Source: Acidaminobacter sp. JC074
Lineage (GTDB): Bacteria > Bacillota > Clostridia > Peptostreptococcales > Acidaminobacteraceae
DNA: 64,000 bases
Assembly: GCF_022496765.1 (NCBI RefSeq)
Contig: NZ_VANV01000019.1
Span: 62,001-126,000 of the forward strand
Direction of reading: 5' to 3'
Positions 20,184-28,047 of the stretch are shown piece after piece. The notes under the pieces were generated by a model that did no database searches, had not been told where the DNA came from, and saw nothing but the letters and a program-made list of their open reading frames with translations. The translations under genes were made by a program, and so were the position numbers. Within the stretch, counting starts at the first letter, position 1; every line of letters begins with the position of its first letter.

Positions 20184-21071
20184 ATGGATATTAATTTTGA
20201 ATTGTATAAGATTTTTTACTTCACAGCTATTAACCTAAGCTTTACCAAAGCCAGTGAACAGCTTTATGTTACTCAGTCATCGGTGAGTCAGTCCATCAAG
20301 CAATTAGAGACCAAACTCGATACGAAACTGTTTATCAGATATAAAAAAAAGATCTCTTTAACTGAAGAAGGACAAATACTTTTGACCCATGTCTCTCAGG
20401 CATATCAGCATTTGAAAGCCGCTGAAAGAAAGATTGAAAATTATTCTTTAGGCGAAATCACAATTGGTGCCAGTGATACCTTATGTAAATACTTCCTGCT
20501 GCCTTATTTTAAGAAGTTTCATAAAAAGTATCCTCAGATAAAAATCAACATCATCAATCAACCTTCCAGAAAGACACTGCAGATGATAGGTGAAGGTCTA
20601 ATGGATTTTGGTATTGTTGCCATCTCAAAGGATACTACTTATGACAATATCAAACTCATTAAACTCCAAGATTATGAAGAAGTATGTGTTGTGGGTGAGG
20701 AACTGCATGAAAAAATTGGTGACAAAATAACACTACAAGAACTTTCAGGGCACCCTATCATCACTTTAAGGCAAAATACCAATACACGTAAGTATATGGA
20801 TCACTTCTTTAAAGAAAACGGCTTTGTCTTAGAACCTGAGTTTGAAATGGTCAGTGTGGACTTGATATTAGAAATGGTTAAAGCCGATTTGGGTATAGGT
20901 TTTGCCATGGATGATACCCTAAAAAACCAAAACGACCTTTATCCAGTCAAACTGACGCCCAAACTACCAACAAGACAGATATCATTTGCAATATCAGAAA
21001 ATCTACCACTTTCTAATACAGCAAAAGACTTTATGGACCATATGCTCAATAATGAACCTAAAAAAAACTAA
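20184..21071 (+). CDS. LysR-family transcriptional regulator
   Basis: A 295-residue LysR regulator. The N-terminal winged HTH (about 1-60) reads FYFTAINLSFTKASEQLYVTQSSVSQSIKQLE. A periplasmic-binding-like effector domain follows from about 88 (ITIGASDTLCKYFLLPYF). The ATG at 20184 is used because the ATG four bases earlier runs into a stop after four codons; AAGGAGAG lies upstream. LysR proteins often control the divergent gene, which here is purL, but the overlap of promoters is the only support. The effector is unknown. Confidence 0.92.
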   Translation: MDINFELYKIFYFTAINLSFTKASEQLYVTQSSVSQSIKQLETKLDTKLFIRYKKKISLTEEGQILLTHVSQAYQHLKAAERKIENYSLGEITIGASDTLCKYFLLPYFKKFHKKYPQIKINIINQPSRKTLQMIGEGLMDFGIVAISKDTTYDNIKLIKLQDYEEVCVVGEELHEKIGDKITLQELSGHPIITLRQNTNTRKYMDHFFKENGFVLEPEFEMVSVDLILEMVKADLGIGFAMDDTLKNQNDLYPVKLTPKLPTRQISFAISENLPLSNTAKDFMDHMLNNEPKKN

Positions 21072-21091
21072 GGCAACTTTGCCTTAGTTTT
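21064..21091. terminator. Bidirectional terminator, lysR / yczE-like
   Basis: An 11-bp inverted repeat AACTAAGGCAA/TTGCCTTAGTT is preceded by A-rich and followed by T-rich sequence. It contains or abuts the stop codons of both convergent genes. Confidence 0.75.
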
Positions 21092-21665
21092 ATGCTGTAC
21101 GCAGCTTTTTTATTGTATTAAACTGTTTTAAAAACATTTGAATCAAAGGACCCGTAATGACAACTGCAATCATTGAACCATAGCCAATGGTAGCATCGAG
21201 CACAAGGCCTATGGCTACAAATACAACATCAAGACCTATTCTAACATACTTAAACTCCAACTTCGATTTATTAACTAAAATCATGGTTACACAGTCTAAA
21301 GCACCTGCGCCTAACTCAGCTGTTATATACATAGCAAGACCTGCTGACATAATGGTCACCCCTAGTACATTTGAAATAATGCCCTGTGGCAAACTAAAGG
21401 TCATAAAGAAATCCATTAGAAATCCTACTAATACAGCATGTGATACAGTCGCAAATCCTAGTTTTGATTTATCTACAAAGTAGACAATGACAATCAAACA
21501 TACCATGATAATTTGTGATGCTCTGCCTATGGTGACATTCAGTAGGTTGGCCACCCCAGTAAACATAACCGTTACAGGATCTGCACCGAAATTTGACTGT
21601 ATAATAAAGCTTATACCCAAAGCCAAAAGGGTCAGTCCTAATAACATAACAATAATTTTTCTCAT
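21090..21665 (-). CDS. YczE/YitT-type integral membrane protein
   Basis: A 191-residue protein with five or six hydrophobic segments (about 5-22, 45-65, 75-92, 100-118, 125-145, 150-175). Short stretches such as GADPVTVMFTGVANLLN and ELGAGALDCVTMIL fit the YczE/YyaS/YitT group of membrane proteins, whose function is not established. It follows lacI at a 32-base distance with an intervening hairpin and is likely the last gene of the deoD-lacI unit. GGAG precedes the ATG. Confidence 0.7.
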   Translation of the reverse strand: MRKIIVMLLGLTLLALGISFIIQSNFGADPVTVMFTGVANLLNVTIGRASQIIMVCLIVIVYFVDKSKLGFATVSHAVLVGFLMDFFMTFSLPQGIISNVLGVTIMSAGLAMYITAELGAGALDCVTMILVNKSKLEFKYVRIGLDVVFVAIGLVLDATIGYGSMIAVVITGPLIQMFLKQFNTIKKLRTA

Positions 21666-21680
21666 AAAAACTCCATAAAT

Positions 21681-21701
21681 ATAGCCATCAATGATGGCTA
21701 T
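21681..21701 (-). terminator. Hairpin between lacI and the YczE-like gene
   Basis: A stem of ATAGCCATC and GATGGCTAT with a 3-base loop starts at the lacI stop. The minus-strand tail ATTTATGG is poor in U, so termination would be partial at best. Confidence 0.4.
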
Positions 21702-22687
21702 ATCACACTGTTTCTCTCAATAATTTTAAAATCAATCACTTGATCTTTTATGTCTAAATTTTCCTTGATAAAATCTATAATCATATTTGCAGCCACTTGC
21801 CCTGTTTTCACATAATCAAAAGATACAGAAGTCAGTGAAGGTGTAAAATAAGCTGAAACATCATCATCGTCTATACCAATAACAGATATATCCTCCGGGA
21901 CTTTGTAACCAACTTTGGTTAAGTAATTGATGATGCCGTAAGCCATCCTGTCATAGCCTGCAAAAATAGCCGTCACTTGACCAACTGACTTGATAAAATC
22001 TTTAGCCGCAACATAACCATTGTTTTTTTCAAAGCCTGTAGTGACCATCATAGACTCGTCTATTTCAATACCTGCTTCTTTTAAGCCGTTCATATAGCCC
22101 AATCTTCTTAGATAACCAACTGAATGATATTCATCCTTTATACCAATATAGCCAATAGACTCGTGTCCCAGTTTGACCAGGTAATCTACGATAGACTTAG
22201 AAGCGTTGTAATCATCAAATAAAACAGCTGGTAACCCATTGATTTTTTCTCCTATTGTAACCATTGGCAGTTGATAAGTATCAATATAGGCCTTTGTTTC
22301 TTCAGTAATGATATTAGGCACATACACAATACCTTCTACATGCCTGTCAATGAAGAAGTCAAGTAGATCAATGACATCATCCTCTTTGACATTAAACTCA
22401 TCACAAGTTGTTATAATCAGGGAATAGCCTTTATCTTGCAGTACTTTGGCCATGCCCTCTACAATATATGAATAAACATTAGGTTTTAATGAGGGTAAGA
22501 TAACACCAATGAGCTTGGTCTTTTTTGATACCAGTTCTCTTGCAAGACGGTTGGGTTTATAACCTGTCTCAAGTAGCACCCTGTCTACTTTTTCCTTGTA
22601 TTCAGGTTTAACTTTAATGCCATTTAAAACTCTTGAGACAGTTGCCTTAGATACCCCTGCCATCTTTGCTATATCATTTATGTTCAA
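21698..22687 (-). CDS. LacI-family repressor next to deoD
   Basis: A 329-residue repressor with the LacI HTH and hinge helix at 1-60 (INDIAKMAGVSKATVSRVLNG) and a ligand-binding domain from about 60. The start is a TTG with AGGAGG 5 bases upstream; no ATG fits. It lies 55 bases after deoD on the same strand. Two LacI-type operators sit upstream of deoD, which supports control of its own operon. The neighbouring nucleoside phosphorylase suggests a nucleoside or pentose effector, an inference. Confidence 0.9.
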   Translation of the reverse strand: MNINDIAKMAGVSKATVSRVLNGIKVKPEYKEKVDRVLLETGYKPNRLARELVSKKTKLIGVILPSLKPNVYSYIVEGMAKVLQDKGYSLIITTCDEFNVKEDDVIDLLDFFIDRHVEGIVYVPNIITEETKAYIDTYQLPMVTIGEKINGLPAVLFDDYNASKSIVDYLVKLGHESIGYIGIKDEYHSVGYLRRLGYMNGLKEAGIEIDESMMVTTGFEKNNGYVAAKDFIKSVGQVTAIFAGYDRMAYGIINYLTKVGYKVPEDISVIGIDDDDVSAYFTPSLTSVSFDYVKTGQVAANMIIDFIKENLDIKDQVIDFKIIERNSVI

Positions 22688-22742
22688 GTTAACCTCCTAT
22701 CACAAGAAATATCATACTAATATCTTGATGAAAGCACAAGAC

Positions 22743-23441
22743 TTAAATGATTTCTAGTGCTATTTTCATCATATCTAAAAATGTATTTTGCCTTTCCTCT
22801 GCAGATGTTTCTTCATGTGTTACCAATGAATCACTCACAGTAAGAAGTGTTAATGCTTTTACATTAAACTTGGCAGCCAATGTATATAAGGCAGTGGTTT
22901 CCATTTCATAGGCCATTACCCCATAAGAGGCCAAGAGTTTTGTTTCCTCTGGATCACCTTCATAAAAGGAATCATTTGAACAAATACCTCCAACATGTAC
23001 TGGTACATCCACCATATCTTTTCTCTGATAAGCAGCATGGAGCAAGTCAAAGTCTGCACATGGTGCAAAGTCCAAATTTCCAAATCTTCTCTTATTCATA
23101 TTTGAGTTAGTAGAAGCTGTCATAGCAATGATGATGTCCCTAATACCTATATCTTCTCTAATCGCTCCACAAGTTCCTACTCTGATAACACTTTTTACAC
23201 CATAATCATTCATCAATTCATGTAAGTATATTGATGCAGAAGGCATTCCCATACCAGTCCCTTGTACAGAGACTCTCTTGCCTTTGTATGTCCCCGTATA
23301 ACCATACATCCCCCTAACCGAGTTGTAGCAAATAACATCTTCTAGAAATGTGTCGGCTATAAATTTGGCACGAAGTGGATCGCCAGGTACCAAAACTTTT
23401 TCTGCAATATCACCTTGTTTAGCATTAATATGTGTACTCAT
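22743..23441 (-). CDS. deoD: Purine-nucleoside phosphorylase, DeoD type
   Basis: A 232-residue hexameric-type PNP that splits purine nucleosides with phosphate to base and (deoxy)ribose-1-phosphate. It shows [36 protein letters not shown] and [12 protein letters not shown]. The reading frame is open to 23486, but the ATG at 23441 has AGGAGG 7 bases upstream and yields the standard [14 protein letters not shown]-terminus. It heads a unit with lacI and a YczE-like gene and is preceded by a promoter with operators. Confidence 0.96.
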   Translation of the reverse strand: MSTHINAKQGDIAEKVLVPGDPLRAKFIADTFLEDVICYNSVRGMYGYTGTYKGKRVSVQGTGMGMPSASIYLHELMNDYGVKSVIRVGTCGAIREDIGIRDIIIAMTASTNSNMNKRRFGNLDFAPCADFDLLHAAYQRKDMVDVPVHVGGICSNDSFYEGDPEETKLLASYGVMAYEMETTALYTLAAKFNVKALTLLTVSDSLVTHEETSAEERQNTFLDMMKIALEII

Positions 23442-23457
23442 ATTCATTCCTCCTAAC

Positions 23458-23510
23458 TGAAACCGGTTTCTATTTTTAAACATCATATCATTTTTGTTTC
23501 AACTGCGCAA
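23458..23510 (-). promoter_or_regulatory. deoD promoter with LacI-type operator O1
   Basis: Minus-strand -35 TTGCGC (23505-23510), 17 bases, -10 TATGAT (23482-23487). The near-perfect palindrome TGAAACCGGTTTCT (23458-23471) lies just downstream of the expected start site, a classic place for repression. Confidence 0.75.
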
Positions 23511-23561
23511 GTTCTTTATCATTACTTACTTTAACTTTATTGAACTTTATCAATACGAAAC

Positions 23562-23575
23562 TGATACCGTTTTCA
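23562..23575. promoter_or_regulatory. Auxiliary LacI-type operator O2 for deoD
   Basis: TGATACCGTTTTCA differs from the symmetric TGAAACCGGTTTCA at two positions and lies about 104 bases upstream of O1. The pair could support DNA looping by a tetrameric LacI protein; this is an inference. Confidence 0.5.
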
Positions 23576-23584
23576 GTACTTATA

Positions 23585-23607
23585 AAGAAAAATGCCTATT
23601 TAGGCAT
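23585..23607 (-). terminator. Terminator of the DUF2975-to-FISUMP operon
   Basis: Stem ATGCCTA/TAGGCAT with the minus-strand tail TTTTTCTTT. The TAG stop of the FISUMP lipoprotein lies within the stem. Confidence 0.8.
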
Positions 23608-24132
23608 CTTAACTTTAACCAGTCTTATAGAAAATCCATCCTTTGGATGAAAGTTGCCAGTCTTTAAACTATTGCCCTGACCGTCATAAAAGTAATAGGA
23701 AATTTCATCACCATCTTTACCAATATAAAGACAACCTGTGTCTGTCCATTGGTAAACACCTGTAAAATCATACATGCCTGCATAGGATAAGTTAAAAGGT
23801 TCACTTCTTAAATCTTCTATGCTTGGATAGGCTGACATAAGAGTTTCCCAGTCCTTAGATGTGGGTAGACGCCAGCCTTCTGATATAAGATTTTCAATCA
23901 TTTTAATATTGTATAATCTCGATTCACGGCCTTCTACCTCATAGGATGTTAAGTCTTCACCATCTAAATCATGAATCGTTTTAAGGTCTACACTTGTCCA
24001 AACAGTCCCCTCTATTTCAAGAGTATCATAAATATTACCGTCAACATCTGTATAATATATAGCTTCTACACTAGGTTCAGGACCACATGCTATTAAAAGC
24101 AAAACCATTAGAAGTAATGTTAGTATCTTCAT
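23596..24132 (-). CDS. FISUMP-domain lipoprotein
   Basis: A 178-residue predicted lipoprotein. The signal peptide ends in the lipobox LIAC (Cys16). The mature part starts YYTDVDGNIYDTLEIEGTVW, continues with GWRLPTSKDWETL and ends FSIRLVKVK, which is the order of motifs in the FISUMP (Fibrobacter succinogenes major paralogous) domain. That domain is surface-exposed and of unknown function. Its ATG overlaps the stop of the upstream Cache gene (ATGA), so the two are translationally coupled. It is the last gene of a five-gene operon. Confidence 0.75.
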   Translation of the reverse strand: MKILTLLLMVLLLIACGPEPSVEAIYYTDVDGNIYDTLEIEGTVWTSVDLKTIHDLDGEDLTSYEVEGRESRLYNIKMIENLISEGWRLPTSKDWETLMSAYPSIEDLRSEPFNLSYAGMYDFTGVYQWTDTGCLYIGKDGDEISYYFYDGQGNSLKTGNFHPKDGFSIRLVKVKMPK

Positions 24133-25010
24133 TCATCACACTCCTTTACTTGTCTTTTAAAAAAGATAGTGATTAAAATAACCAGTAAAAGAAGACCTAC
24201 ACATCCTGTTTGCATCATTACTTTATAAGACATCTGCTTGTCTCTTATCTCAGAAAAATCCTTGTGAACAAGAAGCTTATGTTTCATAGGTTGTATCTCC
24301 TTCAAAACAGAAATGGTCCCCTCTTTTTCATAAGTACCTTCATCACTTGACAGTATATCCTCTGTTAGATAACCCAAGTCTACAACACTAGATGCAAAAT
24401 GCTCTTGATTTTTACTGTAGACAACCATGCCATTTTCATCTATCAAAATAGCCTCTTCGAATCTATCAAATATGTTAGAAATAGAAAAGTCTAAACATAC
24501 AAAACTGTATGGAATATCATCTATAACTTTAATAGCTGTCATTAAACTATTTTCCACTATAATATCAGAATAAGGGTCACTATAATAAATTCCCTCTTGA
24601 TCTATCGCCTCGTACCAAGGTCTCTTTTTAGGATCATAACCGTCTGGTCCGATAAAATCTGTATTGTCTAAAAAGAAATTGGCCCTGTCATTTGCAATCC
24701 AAGCATACATATAACCTTGATCTGCTTTAGATTTTAGAAGTTCAAATACATAGTCGAAGTTTCTATGGCTTCTTATGTCTTCTTTAGAGTTAACTTCATT
24801 TAAGTAAGCTACTAATTTAGGATCACCATATAAAGTAGACAGGTCACTTTCTATCTTTTCAAAAGACAAGTTTATTTCAGATTCTATCAAATCAGCTTCT
24901 TGTCTGGCCCTTTCGATTTCTAATTCATAAGCTTCAGCAAAATGAACTTCAATGAAATAGACACCTGCTACAGCTAAAACTATAGATAATACTACTAAAA
25001 TTTTTCTCAT
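24129..25010 (-). CDS. Membrane-anchored Cache sensor protein without an output domain
   Basis: A 293-residue protein with a membrane segment at about 5-22 and another at about 263-285. Between them lies an extracellular double-Cache-like region with the typical motif DPKKRPWYEAI. Such domains bind amino acids, nucleosides or organic acids and normally feed a kinase, cyclase or chemoreceptor module. Here the chain stops about 8 residues after the second membrane segment, so no output domain exists. The partners are probably the neighbouring lipoproteins. AGGAGAG precedes the ATG; it starts 9 bases after the upstream stop. Confidence 0.8.
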   Translation of the reverse strand: MRKILVVLSIVLAVAGVYFIEVHFAEAYELEIERARQEADLIESEINLSFEKIESDLSTLYGDPKLVAYLNEVNSKEDIRSHRNFDYVFELLKSKADQGYMYAWIANDRANFFLDNTDFIGPDGYDPKKRPWYEAIDQEGIYYSDPYSDIIVENSLMTAIKVIDDIPYSFVCLDFSISNIFDRFEEAILIDENGMVVYSKNQEHFASSVVDLGYLTEDILSSDEGTYEKEGTISVLKEIQPMKHKLLVHKDFSEIRDKQMSYKVMMQTGCVGLLLLVILITIFFKRQVKECDE

Positions 25011-25019
25011 TATTCTCTC

Positions 25020-25877
25020 CTAGTCGATTGACACATAGTGACCTTTAGCAGCCTTTGAATCACCAAATACATTTAATGACATATAATCTTCATCTGATAT
25101 AAGTGTCCTATCAACAACCTGTCCGTCATGACAGTATTCTAAAATCATATAGGCCGTGTCACCATCTCTTTGAACACTTTTGGGAATATTATTTAAATCA
25201 ATATCCTCTACTTTAATCATTTCATCATCTTCATTAAACTGCTTAAAAACATAAGCATCCGCTGGCTCTATCAGTTCTACATTAACCTTTACTTCAAATG
25301 ACTTCTCACTTGTGATACCATCGATGGTTTCCGTTGTACTCTCTGATATAGTTTGACCAAATGAACCTTCTGATGCTGAAATACCAGTTCCAGTCAGCAT
25401 ATAAACTTGACCATCCTCTGTTTGATAAACTGGATTGGTATAAATAGACCTAGTTCCCCCACTTTTAAGATAGAGTGTACCTTCAATGCTTTCAGAGGTA
25501 TTGCTCGAACCTATATGAACTTCATGAATGTAACCATCACCAGAAACTTTATAGACCTCACCATATTCATCTGTATAAGACAGGTTTGCAAATAAAACAC
25601 CTTCGATACCAAAGTCATACTTATCTACTAAGTCTTCATTGTATGTGGCATAGAGTCTGTTTCTTTGATCATCTTCTATAATGATATCTTTACCAGCTAC
25701 TATTTTAGAGGCATTTTCTTCTAGATACTTTTCCATATCAAATAAGTCTACATAGTCAAAGGTTATATATACCCCCATCAACTCATCTTTTGACTGAACT
25801 TTTGCACCATCTTCTTTGGCAAGTTGACATCCAATGAGACTCAAACACATTACCAATATTATTATTTTTTTAATCAT
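25020..25877 (-). CDS. Lipoprotein of unknown function
   Basis: A 285-residue predicted lipoprotein with the lipobox LIGC (Cys16). The rest is soluble and beta-rich, with no recognised domain. A frame-start at 25901 exists, but the ATG at 25877 has GGAGG 6 bases upstream and gives a standard signal peptide (MIKKIIILVMCLSLIGC). It overlaps the end of the XRE gene by 8 bases. Position inside the XRE/Cache operon suggests a role at the outer face of the membrane. Confidence 0.75.
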   Translation of the reverse strand: MIKKIIILVMCLSLIGCQLAKEDGAKVQSKDELMGVYITFDYVDLFDMEKYLEENASKIVAGKDIIIEDDQRNRLYATYNEDLVDKYDFGIEGVLFANLSYTDEYGEVYKVSGDGYIHEVHIGSSNTSESIEGTLYLKSGGTRSIYTNPVYQTEDGQVYMLTGTGISASEGSFGQTISESTTETIDGITSEKSFEVKVNVELIEPADAYVFKQFNEDDEMIKVEDIDLNNIPKSVQRDGDTAYMILEYCHDGQVVDRTLISDEDYMSLNVFGDSKAAKGHYVSID

Positions 25878-26094
25878 GATCATCCTCCAAGTGTCCGTCA
25901 AACTTTAAAATATCGCCAACATCACATCCTAAATAATAGCAAATCTTGTTAATGGTATGAAACCTGATGCCCTTCGCCTTACCCGATCTTAAAATGGATA
26001 GGTTGGCTTCAGTGATCCCCACTTGCTTGCAGAGTTCTTTAGAGGTAATGTTCTTTTCTTTTAAGATGTCGGTTAAATAAACTTTAATTGCCAT
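25870..26094 (-). CDS. Small XRE-family regulator (YozG-like)
   Basis: A 74-residue protein that is almost only a Cro/CI helix-turn-helix: LTDILKEKNITSKELCKQVGITEANLSILRSGKAKGI is interrupted here into its helices at about 8-45. Such mini-regulators typically follow DUF2975 membrane proteins, as here (8 bases upstream). It likely controls its own operon; a candidate site is the palindrome at 27093-27104. Confidence 0.88.
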   Translation of the reverse strand: MAIKVYLTDILKEKNITSKELCKQVGITEANLSILRSGKAKGIRFHTINKICYYLGCDVGDILKFDGHLEDDHD

Positions 26095-26102
26095 GTTACC
26101 TC

Positions 26103-27062
26103 CTAGACAAACATATCATTTTCCTCTTTTATCTCTTTCGTTTCAGTAAAAAAACGTGTCAACAACATGGTCATCAAAACAAGTATAATGGATGTTAGTG
26201 GAATGGATAGTTGAAAATCTGTTCTTATCAAAGATTTTGCAAAGAGAACTTGTAAAAGGCTAAATACAACTGTTGCTGATGTTGATGCAATGATGGCCTT
26301 TTTACAAATACCTTCAAGGATTTGAGCAGTTTCAATGACTTTTTCGCTGTATCTATCCAAACTTAAGGCCTCAATTAAATCAAGTGATTTCAAGATAATA
26401 ACAAGACCAAATCCAGTTGGTAAGGCTATGACAGCATACTTTAAAATAATAAAGAAATCAGATAAGAAGAAATCGCCACGTCCTGTATTACTGAGTCTAA
26501 GATTATTTACTTCTTCTATAACCTTTAGTGGGTAAATAAACGAAAGTGCTATTACGAAAAACGAAGCGGTAAAAACAAGGACTAATGATAAATCTCTTAG
26601 CAAATGATTGGTTTGACTAGATGAAAATCTTCTTAAAAGCCTTAATACCACATAGCCACCTATGTTGATATACGTCACACTTGAAAGCATAATCCCACCG
26701 TAATCTTCTAATCCTCCAGGAATGACAGCTGTCATTTCTCTTGGATTGATCATCAGATATATTGTAACAAAGAGTAAAATGCTTGTGGTTACAAGTAAAA
26801 TATCTTCTGTATCATATTTTTTTCTTCTTACACCAATGAGTATAAATAAAGGTAAGGCTGAAATGGAAACATAAATAAGAATCGCCACCACATTGCCTAT
26901 GGAAGAAGAAAGGGATAACCACCTTAAGAACCAGGCAACTTGAATAAAAGGAAATGTCACCAATTCTTTATAACCAATATTCGTTATCAAACTGAATATG
27001 GTCAAAGCTATACCTATAAGACCTACTGCGATCAGTATTTTTTTTATTTTATCTATATACAT
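26103..27062 (-). CDS. Polytopic membrane protein with DUF2975-like C-terminus
   Basis: A 319-residue protein with about eight membrane segments. The C-terminal half ends with a membrane segment and the tail TETKEIKEENDMFV, typical of DUF2975 proteins, which usually have about 160 residues and four segments. This one is twice that size, so it may be a duplicated or extended form. It is the first gene of the operon and pairs with the XRE gene in the usual DUF2975-XRE arrangement. Function unknown. GGAGG precedes the ATG. Confidence 0.7.
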   Translation of the reverse strand: MYIDKIKKILIAVGLIGIALTIFSLITNIGYKELVTFPFIQVAWFLRWLSLSSSIGNVVAILIYVSISALPLFILIGVRRKKYDTEDILLVTTSILLFVTIYLMINPREMTAVIPGGLEDYGGIMLSSVTYINIGGYVVLRLLRRFSSSQTNHLLRDLSLVLVFTASFFVIALSFIYPLKVIEEVNNLRLSNTGRGDFFLSDFFIILKYAVIALPTGFGLVIILKSLDLIEALSLDRYSEKVIETAQILEGICKKAIIASTSATVVFSLLQVLFAKSLIRTDFQLSIPLTSIILVLMTMLLTRFFTETKEIKEENDMFV

Positions 27063-27092
27063 AAGTCCTCCAAAATTATTGTTTTATTATAA

Positions 27093-27130
27093 TTCTAATT
27101 AGAACTTACTCTTAAAATTATTGTTTGTCA
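27093..27130 (-). promoter_or_regulatory. Promoter and 12-bp palindrome upstream of the DUF2975-XRE operon
   Basis: TTGACA on the minus strand (27125-27130) is a perfect -35; 17 bases on, TAAGTT is a weak -10. The perfect palindrome TTCTAATTAGAA (27093-27104) lies just downstream, a likely operator for the XRE protein. Confidence 0.5.
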
Positions 27131-27162
27131 ATAATTTGTTATAAAATGTAATTTATTTTTGC

Positions 27163-27191
27163 AAAAAAAAAAAGTACTCAATGAGTACTTT
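27163..27191 (-). terminator. Strong terminator of the HesB-like selenoprotein gene
   Basis: Stem AAAGTACT/AGTACTTT with a CAATG loop, followed on the minus strand by a run of ten or more T. It starts 3 bases after the TAG stop of the selenoprotein frame, which supports that frame being the true end of the gene. Confidence 0.9.
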
Positions 27192-27193
27192 GA

Positions 27194-27508
27194 CTAACCA
27201 CAGCTACCAGCACATGAAGAACATGCAGATTCTTGTTGCTCTACAGGACGTACGATGTATCCGCCACCTGATAATTCAACAATAATGTCACCTAATTGCT
27301 CGTGAAGATCCTTTGCCATGATGAATGTTACATCATTAGAATCATCTTTAACGTCATTTTCACTTAACTCGTCCAGAGTTAAACCAAAGCTTGGACCACT
27401 TCAACCCATACCTGCAATATAAATTCTGATATTGCTAGGTTGGTCTGCTTGCTGCTCTACAATCGCTTTGATTGCATCTACAGTCTCTTGATTAGTTTGT
27501 ATTTTCAT
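27194..27508 (-). CDS. HesB/IscA-like selenoprotein (in-frame UGA = Sec36)
   Basis: A 104-residue frame that reads through one TGA at 27401-27403 and ends at TAG. Translation around it is IAGMG-U-SGPSFGLTLDE, where related HesB/IscA-like proteins have Cys in MGCSGPSFGL. The frame keeps clear family features on both sides of the UGA and ends with a Cys-rich tail CSSCAGSCG. AGGAGGG sits upstream of the ATG and a strong terminator follows the distal stop. A stem-loop suited to a bacterial SECIS lies 18 bases after the UGA. HesB-like selenoproteins are a known Sec family; the exact role (Fe-S or redox) is not established. Standard gene callers will miss or truncate it. Confidence 0.88.
27362..27403 (-). 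promoter_or_regulatory. Sec UGA codon and SECIS-like stem-loop
   Basis: After UGA (27401-27403) come 16-18 bases, then a stem UUAACUC/GAGUUAA (7 bp, extendable by two wobble pairs) with the 5-base loop UGGAC. The loop begins about 25 bases after the UGA and has G in its second position, which fits the known limits of bacterial SECIS elements. Confidence 0.75.
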
Positions 27509-27591
27509 GCAAACCCTCCTTTTCATTATTCGTCCTAAAATCCGAACTTCCATCAATTCGACAATTTTAGTATACATTGTATTATATTATA

Positions 27592-27612
27592 AAGTGATAC
27601 GGTGTATCACTT
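27592..27612. other. Perfect 9-3-9 inverted repeat upstream of the selenoprotein gene
   Basis: AAGTGATAC/GTATCACTT with a 3-base centre. On the minus strand it is followed at once by TATAATATAAT, not by a U-tract. It may be an operator over the selenoprotein promoter or a weak terminator of the membrane-protein gene that ends at 27618. Confidence 0.45.
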
Positions 27613-27617
27613 ATACG

Positions 27618-27944
27618 CTAAAGTCTTGTCACTAAAACAGATAATGCTATTATTATACCACCTGTAGCAAATGTTAACCATCCACTGATTAAATTTGCAG
27701 TATATTGCTTTTCTCTCTCTTCTCTTTTACCTGGAATATTTCTTTCTTGTTGACGTTCTTTTCTAGAACCTCTGGAACCGATGTTAGAAGCAACTGCAGC
27801 ACCGTAAGCTAGAACTATCAGACCTACGCCTGTTAAAGAATTTGATAAAGTTGTCATTGACCATCCCATTACAAGGGTTATTATAAGTGCTATAACAAGT
27901 GATACACCTAAGATGATGCCGTTCTTTATTAAATGTCTTTTCAT
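27618..27944 (-). CDS. Small membrane protein of unknown function
   Basis: A 108-residue protein with three hydrophobic segments (about 8-29, 34-54 and 86-105) and a strongly charged cytoplasmic loop rich in Arg, Glu and Lys between the second and third. No family recognised. GGAGG lies 7 bases before the ATG, so it is probably expressed. It lies upstream of the selenoprotein gene on the same strand, 109 bases away, with an inverted repeat between. Confidence 0.6.
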   Translation of the reverse strand: MKRHLIKNGIILGVSLVIALIITLVMGWSMTTLSNSLTGVGLIVLAYGAAVASNIGSRGSRKERQQERNIPGKREEREKQYTANLISGWLTFATGGIIIALSVLVTRL

Positions 27945-28024
27945 AAACGTCCTCCAAAATACGTCCTAATCATAGCACACTTTTTTGCCCTAAACAAGAA
28001 CTTATGTTACAGTTTTAGCAAATT

Positions 28025-28047
28025 CCCACTAAAAAAGTGGGGTTTTT
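28025..28047 (+). terminator. Terminator-like hairpin in the leader of the DUF1801 gene
   Basis: Stem CCCACT/AGTGGG with an A5 loop and tail GTTTTTAAT on the plus strand, 39 bases before the DUF1801 start. A possible promoter (TTGCCC, 17 bases, TACAGT) lies upstream, so the hairpin could act as an attenuator. Confidence 0.5.

Noticed and set aside
27401..27403. The TGA in the HesB-like frame as a pseudogene mutation
   Set aside because: The frame is well kept on both sides, the UGA falls exactly on the conserved Cys position, a SECIS-like hairpin follows and selenium genes are close by. Sec is the simpler reading.
27537..27549. PurBox-like match (CCGAAC core) upstream of the selenoprotein gene
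   Set aside because: It lies in the 5' leader of a gene with no purine link and has no inverted partner; chance is likely.
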